This document shows positions 1-11,628 of a DNA stretch of 64,000 nt, piece by piece; the stretch's first letter is position 1, and each line of letters opens with the position of its first letter. The stretch spans positions 62,001 through 126,000 of the forward strand of contig MU619308.1 of the NCBI GenBank assembly GCA_025201805.1. The letters are read 5' to 3'. The stretch is from Parasitella parasitica (Eukaryota; Mucoromycota; Mucoromycetes; Mucorales; Mucoraceae). The position numbers and the translations under genes were made by a program. The notes beneath the pieces are model-generated. The model was given only the letters and a program-made list of their open reading frames with translations. It made no database searches and was not told the origin of the DNA.

Positions 1-738
1 AACTCTAAACAATTTCAATGTATTAGGCCATGATACCACCGCTGTATCACTCTCTTTTGCAATTGCTCAAATGGGACGCAATAAAGATATACAAAGGAAG
101 GCAAGAGAAGAGGTGATTTCTATTCTCGGTGATGACACTGAAGACGTTTTCCCCACAAAAGAGGATCTCAAAGAAATGAAATACCTGGATGCTGTTATTA
201 AAGAGGTTTTTATATTACAAAGCCATGCCCACATTATTTCTCTGCTGACTAAAGTTTGCAACCATCTAGACCCTTCGCTTAAACAGCCCTCTTATCAATA
301 CATTGACTCGAGTTGCCTCAAGAGACGTGGAGATTGAAGGCTTGAAAATCACTAAAGGCACCTGTGTCGATGTCGATATTACTTCTACTCACATGAGTTG
401 GGAGGATGGCCAAGAATTCAAGCCAGAAAGGTTCCTTGGAGCAATCGACCCAGCTTCACATAGAGACGGTATCAACTTTGTAACATTTGGTGGTGGAAGC
501 CATACCTGTCCTGGAATGAATTTCAGCTATGCTGAGCAGCGTGTTTTCTTGTCTATGCTTTGTGAGTATTAGTGTCTGGTTCATTTTATTCTAACGCTAA
601 ACTATATATTTTATATCAGTGCGTAAATTTGAGTGGGACTTGCCTGAGGACTCAATCCATAAAGATGGGTGTATAGCTGAAGGTTTTGGCAGCGTCAAGC
701 CCGTGGATGTCAGGGTTAATATGACAAAGAGATACTAA
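1..738 (+). CDS. Cytochrome P450, 3' part only (gene starts before the window)
   Basis: Haem-thiolate monooxygenase, C-terminal part. Three exons can be joined: 1-205, 270-561 and 620-738. The first exon reads through an I-helix signature (GHDTTAVSLSFA). The splice at 205/270 rebuilds the K-helix ExxR motif (KETLRL), and exon 2 carries the PERF-like segment (FKPERFLG) and the haem-binding loop FGGGSHTCPGM with its cysteine ligand. The last exon ends with a typical P450 tail (KPVDVRVNMTKRY). Introns are 64 and 58 nt with GT-AG ends. The N-terminal membrane anchor and the first half lie outside the window, so the CYP family and substrate cannot be assigned. Class and frame are certain; specific function is unknown. 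Confidence 0.93.
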
Positions 739-1486
739 CTATTATTTAATATAAAATGTAAACTAATAAATTTTGTTCTTCTGTGTAAGTGGGGGATTAC
801 AATACCAAACTGGCTGTTGTGCAAGATCAAAAGTAGAATTGCCTGATAAACAATTTCTTCATTTTTGTCATAAAGATTTTTGGTTTTTTCAAAGTATCAT
901 GTATAATTTAATCATGATAATCCAGCGGAAAAAAAGTATCTACCAGATTGCCCAGATCGTGGCAGCATCTGACATGTATGAAAGATAGCTTGGTTTGCTC
1001 TTTATGCAGAGCTATTGGTGTTAATATGCATTTTTTTTTTTTTGTCTAAAGGTCGACGTTTTTTGTGGCAAACTATTTATTTGTATAAGCCATACAATGG
1101 GAAAAAGGTTGCATGAGGGTATGATGCATGTCTGATGTTGATTTGGGTCGAGCGTGGTAGAAAGAGATGTAGTACTTGATGCTGGGTTTACAAGGTCCTG
1201 GAAATATCACTGGCGAAGTGTCATAGACATGGAACCATGGATAACCTCTGTTGCTATTAACATTTTCAAACTTGATCATAGTTCATTAATTTCTTCTCTT
1301 TTGTCACCTACAGGTGTCCAATCTGACCCCTTGGCCCTGCTTATACTTAATACGTAATTCATACTGAAAGATCAATAAAGATACAAAAAAAAAAAAAAGA
1401 AAGAGATGTAGTGTGGCAAGCTCAAAAAAACTAATTGTACCTTAGGTTTAAGTGAAGTTTTAGTCAAACATTTTGTATCATCCATG
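739..1486. other. Intergenic, AT-rich, no gene recognised
   Basis: Separates the P450 from the next features. It contains T and A runs near 1031-1041 and 1384-1397 and several short ORFs (68 codons or fewer) without recognisable motifs. The polyadenylation region of the P450 should lie just after 738 (ATTTAATATAAAATG and AATAAATTT follow the stop). Confidence 0.5.
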
Positions 1487-1815
1487 TTAAATAAACACAA
1501 CAATGATGGGATTTAAGGTTCTTGGAGATGCAAAGAGCTTTCCCTCCAGAATCAAACGATCGTAATTTACTCTCTGTCTTCTAGAAGCAGATTCATGCAT
1601 AAATTTAGTATGTGGCGAAATGCTAGTGCTGTAATCTGGAAAGTATCTCTTGTCAAGATCCTTAATATTCTCGCTTTTCAGATTCGCCAATCGTCTTTAT
1701 TTTCCAAATAAAGTGTCCTAAATGTTCTTGGCTGACCCATTTTGCTGAACCATTAGCCATGTTGAGTGATAAACACATGACTGTCCTTTCAGAAGAAATT
1801 TTCAAAAGAGACAAG
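1487..1815 (-). pseudogene. Small decayed ORF of unknown family (possible frameshift)
   Basis: On the minus strand two overlapping frames read like protein. The upstream frame gives a stretch containing MANGSAKWVSQEHLGHFIWK and stops near 1668. About there another frame opens, containing KDLDKRYFPDYSTSISPHTK and RVNYDRLILEGKLFASPRTL, and ends at 1487. No GT-AG pair was found that joins the two frames cleanly, so a frameshifted remnant is more likely than a working two-exon gene. I do not recognise the family. It lies in the 5' flank of the TFIIIC gene, on the opposite strand. Confidence 0.25.
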
Positions 1816-1886
1816 CTGGAGGATTGAACACCTAACCTCTTTTCTTTACATTATTACAATTGACCTAAAAAAAAAAAAACCAACTG

Positions 1887-1917
1887 ATTAAAAATTAAAA
1901 ATTAAAAATTAAAAATT
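1887..1917. repeat. Microsatellite (ATTAAAA)n, about 4 copies
   Basis: Four back-to-back 7-bp units of AT-only sequence end six bases before the start codon at 1924, so the array sits in the presumed 5' UTR or core promoter of the TFIIIC gene. Length changes here could alter leader length or nucleosome exclusion; that is inference. Confidence 0.8.
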
Positions 1918-1923
1918 TAAGCA

Positions 1924-4900
1924 ATGCTTGATACGTTATTATCACGTTTAAAAGAGGAAATAGCGATTGACGGAACAAAAGGTATAATAGATTTATCAAG
2001 TCTGTGAAATGCATATACACCCATGCGAACTGATTGATAATGCAATAGGTTCTAGCATTGATACAGTTTGGAAATATGCAGAACTAGTATCGAAAGAAAT
2101 TGCTAAACAATCCGACTTGTCTATTCAACCTACAATTGATGCTTCGTATAAAGCATTCATATGGAATTATCTTAAACAGGAAGCAGAACTCGAATTTTAT
2201 GAGGACACAGTCGAATCAGCTTCACTGTATACGCAAATCGATGATGCTACATTGGAACAAGATATCATTGATGCTCAAGCACACGAAGCACACGAGGATA
2301 AAAATCAAACACACGATGAACCTCCTTCAGAGAGTGCGCCTATTGAGGATGAGGTCAACATCACTGAAGACCCTAAACCATACACAGATTTCATGGACTA
2401 TATTCATGGCGCCACAGAGCAAGAAACAGAACCCCGTCAATGCAGTAGTCGCAAAAGAAAAACTACATCTACCAAAAAAGCAGCGGCGTCAAAGAAGAAA
2501 TTAAAACCTGCCAAGAAGCCAAAGAAAAAGAAGGAAGACGTGTCGGGCCATTCAGACAGTGATTTCGAATTGGGTTCTGGTGAATCCGAATCCGAGTCTA
2601 ATAGCGATGTAACTGAATGCCCTTCTGAAGATTACAGCGAGCATGAAGACAACGGTGAAGCAGAGCTTGAAACGAAAAAATATACCGGGGAGCGTAAACC
2701 AGTGCACAAAATGTCAAATCCAGTACATGTTCAGCGACAGCCAGAAATAGTAAATACAGTGTCTGATTTTATGTACATTGACATTTTAAGTTTAAAGCGT
2801 CCATTTAGGATAATTCAGGGTTGAAAGCTATTGAGAACGTAGCCGATCTAAGCTATGAACAGGCATATGAACAATATGGTCCTCGTTTGCGTATTCTTGC
2901 ATCTGCTCGGCTGCAACATGAGCAGCTTTTCGTTGGTATTCCTGTAAGTTTTCGCCAAGCCTATTGTCTTGCTTCGATCTCATGCCCTTTTCCTTTTCAA
3001 ATAGTCGGAAGCTTGTATTCCGCCCAGCCTCTTTGCTGTGTTGAGGGCAATCATCAAAACCAGGACACAAGGACTATATCAGGCTTCCATTACAAGGCTC
3101 TTGAATTTTGATCCTCGCTCAACGGGCCATTATGTCAAGTCCTTGGAAGAAAAAGGAGCAATCACTCGCAGAGGCGTTTCCATCAATTACATGCGTACCA
3201 ATATTTGCATCCATGCAAGGTTTTCTCTTGATAGCCAAACCGTGGATATGAATACTGTAGGAGAGAAGGAGCACGAAAACGAAGTTCCGTATAATGTAAA
3301 TGCCAGTGGCAGAGCCTTTTCTTCCAAAGACTTGTTATTTGCTATGGTTGACTTGGCCAATGTAGCCCCTGACGGCATGGTATTGGCCCGAGATATTCTG
3401 CATGGTTTGGTACGCTTGTTTATATATCCTTGCTGAATCAGTGCCTTCTAAAACCAGCATATCTTTAGGGGTTCAACTCAACAAAACGCGGAGTTAGAAA
3501 GTGGTTTAATCGATCTATTGACGAAGTATGTTCGAAAGGATACTTTGAAAAGGGCAGTATCTCTCTGAACGGCGGCAGGCTTAATCGATGCCTCCGCTTA
3601 TTGAAGTTGCCAGAAGGTAACCAAGTGAATGAGTTGCATTTTAAGGCACATGTTTGCTTATTGTCGTTGTAGAGTACGTCCAACGGGAATCTGACCAGAC
3701 ATCCCATGTTCATAGCGATGAAATCACCTTCCCCATCAAGATAAAAAATACCAAGGATTGTGATATTCCAATCCACCATTTGCTTTGTGATGCCCCTCTT
3801 GATTATCAATGCTACGAAGTTGTAGCAGCAGGAGGCATCCATGGAGCAACGCAGAAGGACGTATCCATTGCTTTGAATATGGATGAAATGCGCATTTTAT
3901 TCAAGGTTTTGGACAAACTCGTTAACGTAAAGGAAGGCCAAGGATTCGAGCAGTACGGTGTTGTACGCTACTTGGAGTTTGAGGGTCGGTTGAAGCGTTA
4001 TCGCTACTTTACACTTGCAGCATCCATCAAAATCAACGAAAACATTGACTATGTACCACCGCCTTTACCGGTTGTCGAGGTTGATGAATCCAAATTTTAC
4101 GAAAGAGACATTTTCACGGAACTTCCTCACAAGTGGAAAGACTTCCGCAGCTACCGCAAGCTCATGAAGAATGCTGAAGGCAATAGAAATGTAGCGTATC
4201 CGAAGTCTTCTAAAAAACCATGGGTTCCTAAGATTCGATATAATCCCGATGGGACACCTCGTGAAAAATCGAAATATTTACTGAACAAAGAAAGGAAAAT
4301 GCAAGCCCTTAGAGCCCAGGAATGTGGCTCCAGTTCTGATAATCCACACGATGCTACTCTACCCGTTCATTCCTTCTTCACCAAACCTAGGGACAAAAGA
4401 GGCCCTAAAAACCCTAAAGAACCTCTTCCTCCACCTTCTTCAGATCCTGTCCCAGGGCCTATTCTGACTGGTACTATAGTCAAATGTCCTGCCACAGCAG
4501 CAAACACTACGGTTCGTAAAAAGCGAGAAAGAGCACCCAAGCCGGACCCCCCGACCTCAGACGAAGCAGCACCAAAGAAGAGAAAATACACTAGGAAGAC
4601 TGCTCTAGTACCCAACGACCCTGAACTCGATGCTGGCCGTGTAACTAGGTCTGGAAGATGTATCTCTTTGACCTCTGATTCTGCAGCTGCCGCTGGCTCC
4701 AAAGAAGCAAGTGATACCGAGATGACTCCTTGCGAATCAACTTCTGAAATCACTCAACAACCTATACTAGAAACAAACACTAACGCAACAAAAACACATA
4801 CTATATTAGCCAACCCTCGGGTTGTGGTCAAGGTCCTGCCTTCCAAGCGCATCAAAGCTCGGTCTATTGCAGACTTTTTTGCAAGAGGTCGTAAGATCGC

Positions 4901-7900
4901 CCCTGCTCAAACAAATGATGCAACCGCATCCGCATCGAATGCCGAAAACGAACCTAAAAATACTACCAATATCGAAACTGATCCAGCTGTTGCTCAACCT
5001 GATAATGGCGCTGTTCCTGAAGAATCCGAAGATCAGCCAGAAAATGATGCAACAGCAACTCAACCTGATAATGGCACTATTCCTGAAAAATCCAAAGACC
5101 AGCCAGAAAATGATGCAACAGCTACTCAACCTGATAATAGCATCGCTCTCGAAGAACTCAAAGACCAGCTAGAAAATAATGCAACTGCTGCTCAACCAGA
5201 TAACGGCACCGTTCCTGAAGAATCTGAAGGCCAGCCAGAAAATGATGCAACAGCTGCTCAACTTGATAATGGCACTCTTCCTGAAAAATCTGAAGACCAG
5301 CCAGAAAATGATGCAACAGCTACTCAACCTGATAATGGCGCTGTTTCTGAAGAATCTGAAGGCCAGCCAGAAAATGACGCAACAGCGACTCAACCTGATA
5401 ACAGCATTGCTCTCGAAGAACTCAAAGACCAGCTAGAAAATAATGCAACTGCTGCTCAACCAGATAATGGCACCGTCCCTGAAGAATCTGAAGGCCAACC
5501 AAAAAATGATGCAACAGCTGCTCAACCTGATAATGGCACTCTTCCTGAAAAATCCGAACATCAGCCAAAAAATGATGCAACAGCTACTCAACCTGATAAT
5601 AGCACTGTTCCTGAAAAATCCGAAGACCAGCCAGAAAATGATGCAACAGCTACTCAACCTGATAATAGCATCGCTCTCGAAGAACTCAAAGATCAGCTAG
5701 AAAATAATGCAACTGCTGCTCAACCAGATAATGGCACCGTTCCTGAAGAATCTGAAGGCCAGCCAGAAAATGATACAGCTGCTAAAGACTACGCTATTCA
5801 GCCAAATACGACTGAGGAAGTCATGATAGACGACAAACAACCGTCTGCAGAAGTTGATCGGCCAAGCGATGAGAATGACACCGATGTAACTTTGATGGAT
5901 TATACGCTTGAAGAACAACCACAATCACAGCCAGGAGCAGAAGAAACATCGGCTGCATCAAGCTTATCGCTAGCATCTCGTTACAAACGACAACACGACC
6001 ATGTAAATCGTCGTAAAACAGTAAATTCTTATATGGAGGCCCGAATCAAGATGCTTTACGAATATCTAGAGGAAGTAAAGATTATTGAAATGGGCAAAAT
6101 ATTCACGATTGAGTTTTCTAAGAGAGCGGCGATGCAGTATAAAGGCACCAAGAATCTCATTGATGCGAAAACGTTATGGAATACAGCGCTGGAGCTAGAA
6201 CGAAGAGGCCAAGCGCAAACTACTATAGTGGAATGCCAAGGCTTTAACGGTAAATTTCAGCAAAGAAAGGTTATTTTTCATCATGACATGGATCCAAATT
6301 CAGCTGAATTCCAAGACTTTGTCACCTACATCAAGGAGCGTCGTTCTCTCAGCCATCTTCGTTGTTTGCCTAAACTACCCAAAGTATTCAAACAGCCTGT
6401 GATTCGACTTGCTGAGCACGTAGAGAATATGCAGCAGGAAGCAAAGGCGCTGGGGTTGAGCGGCCAAACGAAAAAGGCCAAGCAATTAGAGCTTCGCATC
6501 AGTGAGTTATCAAAGAACCTAGAGACGTTTGGCAGAGATAGCAGCGCGAGACATCAGACCTACTGGATGATTGAGGCTATCCAATTTGGGTGGATCAGTG
6601 CACGCATGATACGCGCCAAAATATTTCACAAGTTTTTGCACCAGCTGCTGGAGAGCAATGTAGAGGGCGTCAATCAAAAGGAGCGGACGATTACGCTTGC
6701 TGCCATCTGCAACAACATGACCTTCCATTTGGTGTGTCAAGTAATTGGCATCTTCAAACCGACTCCGTTGATCGCTCAATACAGCCAAGATGGATCTTTT
6801 GCTCAGACCAAGCTATCCGAGATTCCAGACAATTTAAAGCAGGAAATCTACGACGAGAATACAAAGTTCCTGCGACGATTGCGATTTTTGATAAATCCCT
6901 TGGAGTATTGCAAGATCGTGACAGCACAGTACACAGAAATCAAGAACGAAACTTCCTTTCAAATTGTAAAATATGCTCACCTTGCGCCATCCTACAAACT
7001 GGAGGAAAAAATACCTATTACTGATTGGACCAAGGCAGATGAGCCATTACTGCGGGAGCACCTCATCAGGGATCTAGACGATTTATCAAACTTCTGGATG
7101 GACCTCAAGTATGTAGCAACATTCCATAATATAGAAGGAGCTGACTTGCCAGTGCCAGCTGATCCGTACGAAAAAGATTTGCAAAAGAGCATCCACAGCA
7201 TGCGAAACTGGAGCACGAGATCTGTCTTTACCCGAGGGCAGAGAGTGCTATTGAATGGAAGGGTCGACAAAGTCAACCGCACAACGCCTCTCAACAGCCA
7301 AGCAGAGATGAAGAGCCTGGCAGCCATGATGCGTGTTCCTTTCGAAACCATTCGATGCTATTACGAAAAAGTAGAAAACGCTCTGGAACGAAGAGATTTA
7401 TACAACCGCAACCGGAAGCTGCAGAGGCTGTTGTTGGGAGCCTCTAGAAAAAAAACCGCAAAAAACACCAAATTCAACAACTACAATGGCCGTCGTGTTA
7501 TCAGCGCTGATTCTGGACATGCCTTTGGTTATCGAAATGCCAATGAGGCTGCTGCAAAAAAGCACTCGAAAGGATATATGGATGACATGCAGGATATCCC
7601 TGTGGTTCAAGATAATAGCTATATTGAACCCGCATTCCGTAAACTGAAGAGGAATTTTTGGACAAAGCAAGAGGATGATGTGCTGCTGTACGTTTACACC
7701 ATTTTAAAACATCGTGCTAAAAACAATGACAACAAGTTTTGGTGGGCTCCTATTGATCGTTGCTTTCCAGAGAAGACCGCGCAAGCTTGTAGATCCCGTA
7801 TAGGCAAACTCATGTCACGGCCTGTTTTTAGAGAGAAATACGAATCCTATCTCATTTTATGGGATTCGTTCTTCAAAGAAGGTCTAGCTAATGGCGACAT

Positions 7901-9693
7901 CAAGGACGAATCCCCAGATGAAAACATGCAGGTGGATGTGTTGGCTTATGTCGCATACTTTGTCAAAAGATTGCAACTACTAGATGCACAGTAAGTACTT
8001 TTTTTTTTGTTCTCTGTTCTACTATATCTTATATTTTTCTATTTTAGCCCTGTGGAGCTGGCTTTGCCTAGCAGCATCGCGAAAGCGCACGAACAGTTTC
8101 AGTTCATCTACAATGAGAGCTCTCAAACTTTATTCGAAGACACTTTCCACGAGAGTCCTACGCTGCTTCAAAAACTGCACACATTATACCAGACATCTCT
8201 GACTACTCGGACATACACAGATTCTTTTTACGATCAGCCAGAGAGCTCCATTTCCGCCGAAAACCATCCAAAAGCACGTCTTTGTAGCATCATCCGGATG
8301 TATGCATTAATGACTCTGATGACCCCTGCCGAGTTCTACGATCCCTTCTATGGGTTCCACGTATTGAGCCAATTCCCAGTACCTCTCAAGGAGGCGGTTT
8401 TTGAAGAAATGAGAGCCGATAAAACGCTAATTCTTGTAAATGGTGATCGCCCCATCCCTGGTTCCAAGCTAACATTGTCTGCCAAGTTTTTGAGAGACAT
8501 GCGTGGTCAATTACCTGCCAATATACTTGTTCAAGCCAAAGAATACGAAAAGTTTCTCTCTACACAAACTGAAAAGTTCAAATTTTCGCCCATTTATGTC
8601 AGTAGCGGCATGATGGCCTGCTTGCTTAATTCATTGTCTAGTGATCAGGTAATCTTTGGTCTTTTTTCATTTGAATTGTGCACAAGGGCAAAGTACCTAA
8701 CCTCGTATATTTCTTTAGATATCAATTAGTTTGTCTAATTTCAGTACGCTAATGAAGAGAGTTCTTTATGCAGGATTCAAACTTAGAGGCATTGGTAAAT
8801 TCAATATTGCAAATACAATGGAGATGAGCACTAACAATCACATTCCAGACAAAGCGCTTGTGAATTTCGATTTGGATATCCAGAAAGTTACTCAGGAAAC
8901 AGGTCAAACCATGACATCTGCTCCAATGTCAAAGGAGGTATCCATCAAGATGCTAGATCCGAAAGAATACGACGACGAAATATCGAGATATATCGACTCC
9001 CAAGATGAGAATGAAGGGCGCTTGATTCAGTCTGTAATGGATGCTCTTTATGCACAGGGAGAAACAGGCTTGACTTTGTATCAGCTAAAAGTACACTTGA
9101 ATGGCTCTTGTTCAGATCAAGACATCACGAGGATCATTCATAAACTCCGTTACAATGATCCGGCTTTAGTTTGTCGAGTAGGCTTTAATTCTGTTCGGTA
9201 TGTCCACGTCAAATTCGCCAGCATCTGGACTGTCAACAACAGAAATCAGGAGCTACCCAAATATACCCCTGAGAACAGCGAAAATATCATAAAACATTCG
9301 AATGGCAAATTCCAAGCTGATCTGGTCAGGAAGGACATCGTCATCCCAAGCTTATGGGTTGATATGAATGGCCATGTCACCGAATTAGTCCTGAATGGCT
9401 GTAAAGAGGCTATTGTTGATCTGGTCCTTCGAAAACCTGGCATCTCGGAAGCCGATATTTATCGCCATATGAGCAAAGGTCTCAGCAAGAGAGAAGTGCG
9501 TGATTTACTGGACATGCTAGTTGAGCAACAGGCATTGCGGCAGATCCAGGTGCAATCTTTCCTCCTGGAATCTGAAAGAAGAAGTTCCATCTTTTCTAAT
9601 AGGAAGATTCTGAAATGTACAAGAAATAACAGCATAGAAAAGAATACTCAATCCTGCTTCTGGATTACTACAGGCACTTATTCCAGCATGTAA
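1924..9693 (+). CDS. TFC3: TFIIIC largest subunit (B-block binding; TFC3/Sfc3/GTF3C1-like)
   Basis: Predicted subunit of RNA polymerase III factor TFIIIC that contacts the B box of tRNA genes. Eight exons: 1924-1999, 2049-2749, 2809-2943, 3005-3409, 3469-3616, 3673-7990, 8048-8648 and 8719-9693; total 2452 residues. The start MLDTLLSRLKEEIAIDG fits the family N terminus. Residues about 305-350 form the B-block winged helix (LYQASITRLLNFDPRSTGHY). A second winged-helix-like stretch follows (GFNSTKRGVRKWFNRSID). A Lys-rich then acidic insert occupies exon 2. Residues about 930-1193 are a 22-residue tandem repeat. A SANT/Myb-like segment (FWTKQEDDVLLYVY) lies near residue 1820. The C terminus (CFWITTGTYSSM) also resembles family members. 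Longer than yeast or human homologues, largely because of disordered inserts. The assignment rests on recognised motifs, not on a database search. Confidence 0.92.
4995..5786 (+). repeat. In-frame coding tandem repeat, 12 x 66 bp (22 residues)
   Basis: Twelve units of the type QPDNGxxPEESEDQPENDATAT are encoded inside exon 6 of the TFIIIC gene. Units 3, 7 and 11 share a variant (SIALEELKDQLENN), so a four-unit block of 264 bp has itself been repeated. Because 66 is a multiple of three, other frames on both strands are also kept open across the array, which produces spurious ORFs. The encoded segment is acidic, Pro/Gln/Asn-rich and probably disordered. Confidence 0.95.
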
Positions 9694-10220
9694 TTTCCAC
9701 GAATAGTAAAATAATTAAACTGTATGTTCTTTTCTTCAAATTAAAACAAAATACTATGGTGTCCCAATAGTTTTTCAATGTAGCATATGCACTTCTCCTT
9801 ATACAGTGTTCCTTCATAATTCGATGAAAAAAAAAAATGTCTCCAAAAGCTACAACCTTGACCTTGGGCAATCATTTGATGAGATTTAGATGCCAATAAA
9901 TGACCATCTTAAATTATTATTATCAACATTTCGGATTATACTTTTCGATTTGCTCTATAGTTTTAGTAAAATTTTCTGATATCTAGTTGTGAAAAAGGGT
10001 TACAAGATGTCGCATTTGAGTCAAACTTGGCGAATTTCAATAATTAAACGTAGCTTCATCATACCTTATAAGAATAATCAAGTATTTTACTATACATTTA
10101 CCTTAACCATTTAGGAATTTGCATTGTAAACTGCACATCCACGTATAATTTCAGACAATAAAGTTGAATGTTATAGGCAGAAGGCAGACATTGCGCTTCA
10201 GCAGTAAATCATATGCAAAC

Positions 10221-10285
10221 TCAATCAATGGTAGAGCGTCGTAGTTTAGTTTGACTAGATGCTAAATACAAATCCTGAGTTTATG
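10221..10285 (+). other. Degenerate tRNA/SINE-like segment (A-box and B-box resemblance)
   Basis: The stretch AATGGTAGAGCGTC resembles the D-arm/A-box of a tRNA. About 35 bases later ATACAAATCCTG resembles a decayed T-loop/B-box. The 5' half of the D stem and the acceptor stem do not pair, so this is not a functional tRNA. It could be a tRNA pseudogene or the head of a SINE relic, or chance. Confidence 0.2.
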
Positions 10286-10522
10286 CAGAATTTATCATAT
10301 TTTAAAACATCTGATGTCGACGAGAAACTCGGCGATTACGCAAGATGCCAAGTTCTTTGTGAATACATATCGTATCAAATAAGGATTGACATATTAGCAA
10401 ATAGAGATCGTGTGGTCACATGTATGAAAGATAGATATTCAGAACATTTAGAAGCTTCATATAAGCCGAAAGTACGTTGCGAAATTGCGTCAACCAGCTA
10501 TACGAGTGCGATGCAGAACTGA
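10259..10522 (+). CDS. Hypothetical 87-codon ORF, doubtful
   Basis: Intronless ORF with a charged, helical-looking middle (DYARCQVLCEYISYQIRIDI, MKDRYSEHLEASYKPKVRCE). The composition is more protein-like than its neighbours, but there is no domain I recognise, and it overlaps the tRNA-like relic. It may be the remains of a repeated element. No promoter or polyadenylation evidence was seen beyond general AT richness. Confidence 0.25.
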   Translation: MLNTNPEFMQNLSYFKTSDVDEKLGDYARCQVLCEYISYQIRIDILANRDRVVTCMKDRYSEHLEASYKPKVRCEIASTSYTSAMQN

Positions 10523-11628
10523 CTTTCTATAGTTGTGATTTACACAGTTATTCCTTGATAAACATGCTTATGCTATAAATTGCGTGGCTTCTTGGTTACT
10601 TTAATCTATATGGAGCAAACAATAAAAACCTTTAAAAAAAATGCATATGAAAATTAGTACCGTAGCTACAAGAGCGTGTCGTTTGTGCTCTAACCAACAG
10701 TACGTGGATCATACAGGTGTCCACAATATATACGGTACAACACTTAAATGCCTGTATATGAATCGGGTCTGATGTTATAATGATACAGATATATAAAAAT
10801 TAAACGCATTCAAAAATAACTTTCATAGAATTTCACTTAATTTCGGATAGCAGTTGGTATTCTTACTACCCTTATTATCGTGTTGTAAACTAACGATACC
10901 CACTGTATAGGGCCTCCTCCTGATCCTTTATCGTCAGTTGTACTGTACTGATATTATTCGGTTGAGACAAAAATCCTGTATACATGCTGCGAATAGATAC
11001 ATACTATACATTATACTAGCTTATCGAATCATCTTGCTATGCGAGCCTTGTATGGTGATCTTTTAGTGATAATTCGAATAGCTCCAAGATATTCTGTGAT
11101 ATGCATTTATAGTACACGAACCAACTACATGCATTCTCTATAAAATATACCACTAGTATTTTTTATAAGGCCGCTGTAAACATGTAGCGATATGTTCACT
11201 TGTAACTATTATATAGGCCGTGTAAATCGTTACATGGTATATAATCTGTATCTGCATGTGTGCAGGCATGTTTCACATCACGGAAAGTAAAGCGGCCAAA
11301 GCATTTGTGTATTCATGTAACTGTGCTTTTGTATACCAAGTTTTTCACTTTTAAGGTTCGCTTATATCCGTTCACTCGTCATGACCTTTTTTGCCCAGGA
11401 AAAAATTCCAATTGAGGAGACGTTTGACTCCATATGGACCGCAAAACAGACTAGTAAAATTGCCAAGTTGGCACCATTATCCGTATTTCCATGTTACTTA
11501 TATTAATGTCAAGTACATAATTAGTTCACTTTACATGAAGACATATAAATAAACGTATGTAAAATGTAAGACTCAAGTATTTTTTTTTTCTTCTTTTTTT
11601 TATTTTTTTATTGTTAGATTACGATAAA

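Larger units (their letters stand above)
9694..11628. other. Intergenic, AT-rich, with a tRNA-like relic and one short ORF
   Basis: About 1.9 kb between the TFIIIC gene and the FLVCR-like gene. It holds a T-rich tract at 11580-11611 directly before the transporter start, a degenerate tRNA-like segment near 10221-10285 and an 87-codon ORF at 10259-10522, listed separately. The rest shows no convincing coding signal. Confidence 0.5.

Noticed and set aside
4806-5924. Several long ORFs in other frames and on the minus strand opposite the 22-residue repeat
   Set aside because: The 66-bp period keeps all frames open; their products are low-complexity echoes of the repeat inside the well-supported TFIIIC exon.
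972-10434. Shared 17-mer ACATGTATGAAAGATAG at 972-988 and 10418-10434
   Set aside because: The flanks do not align; a match of this length in AT-rich DNA of this size is close to chance.
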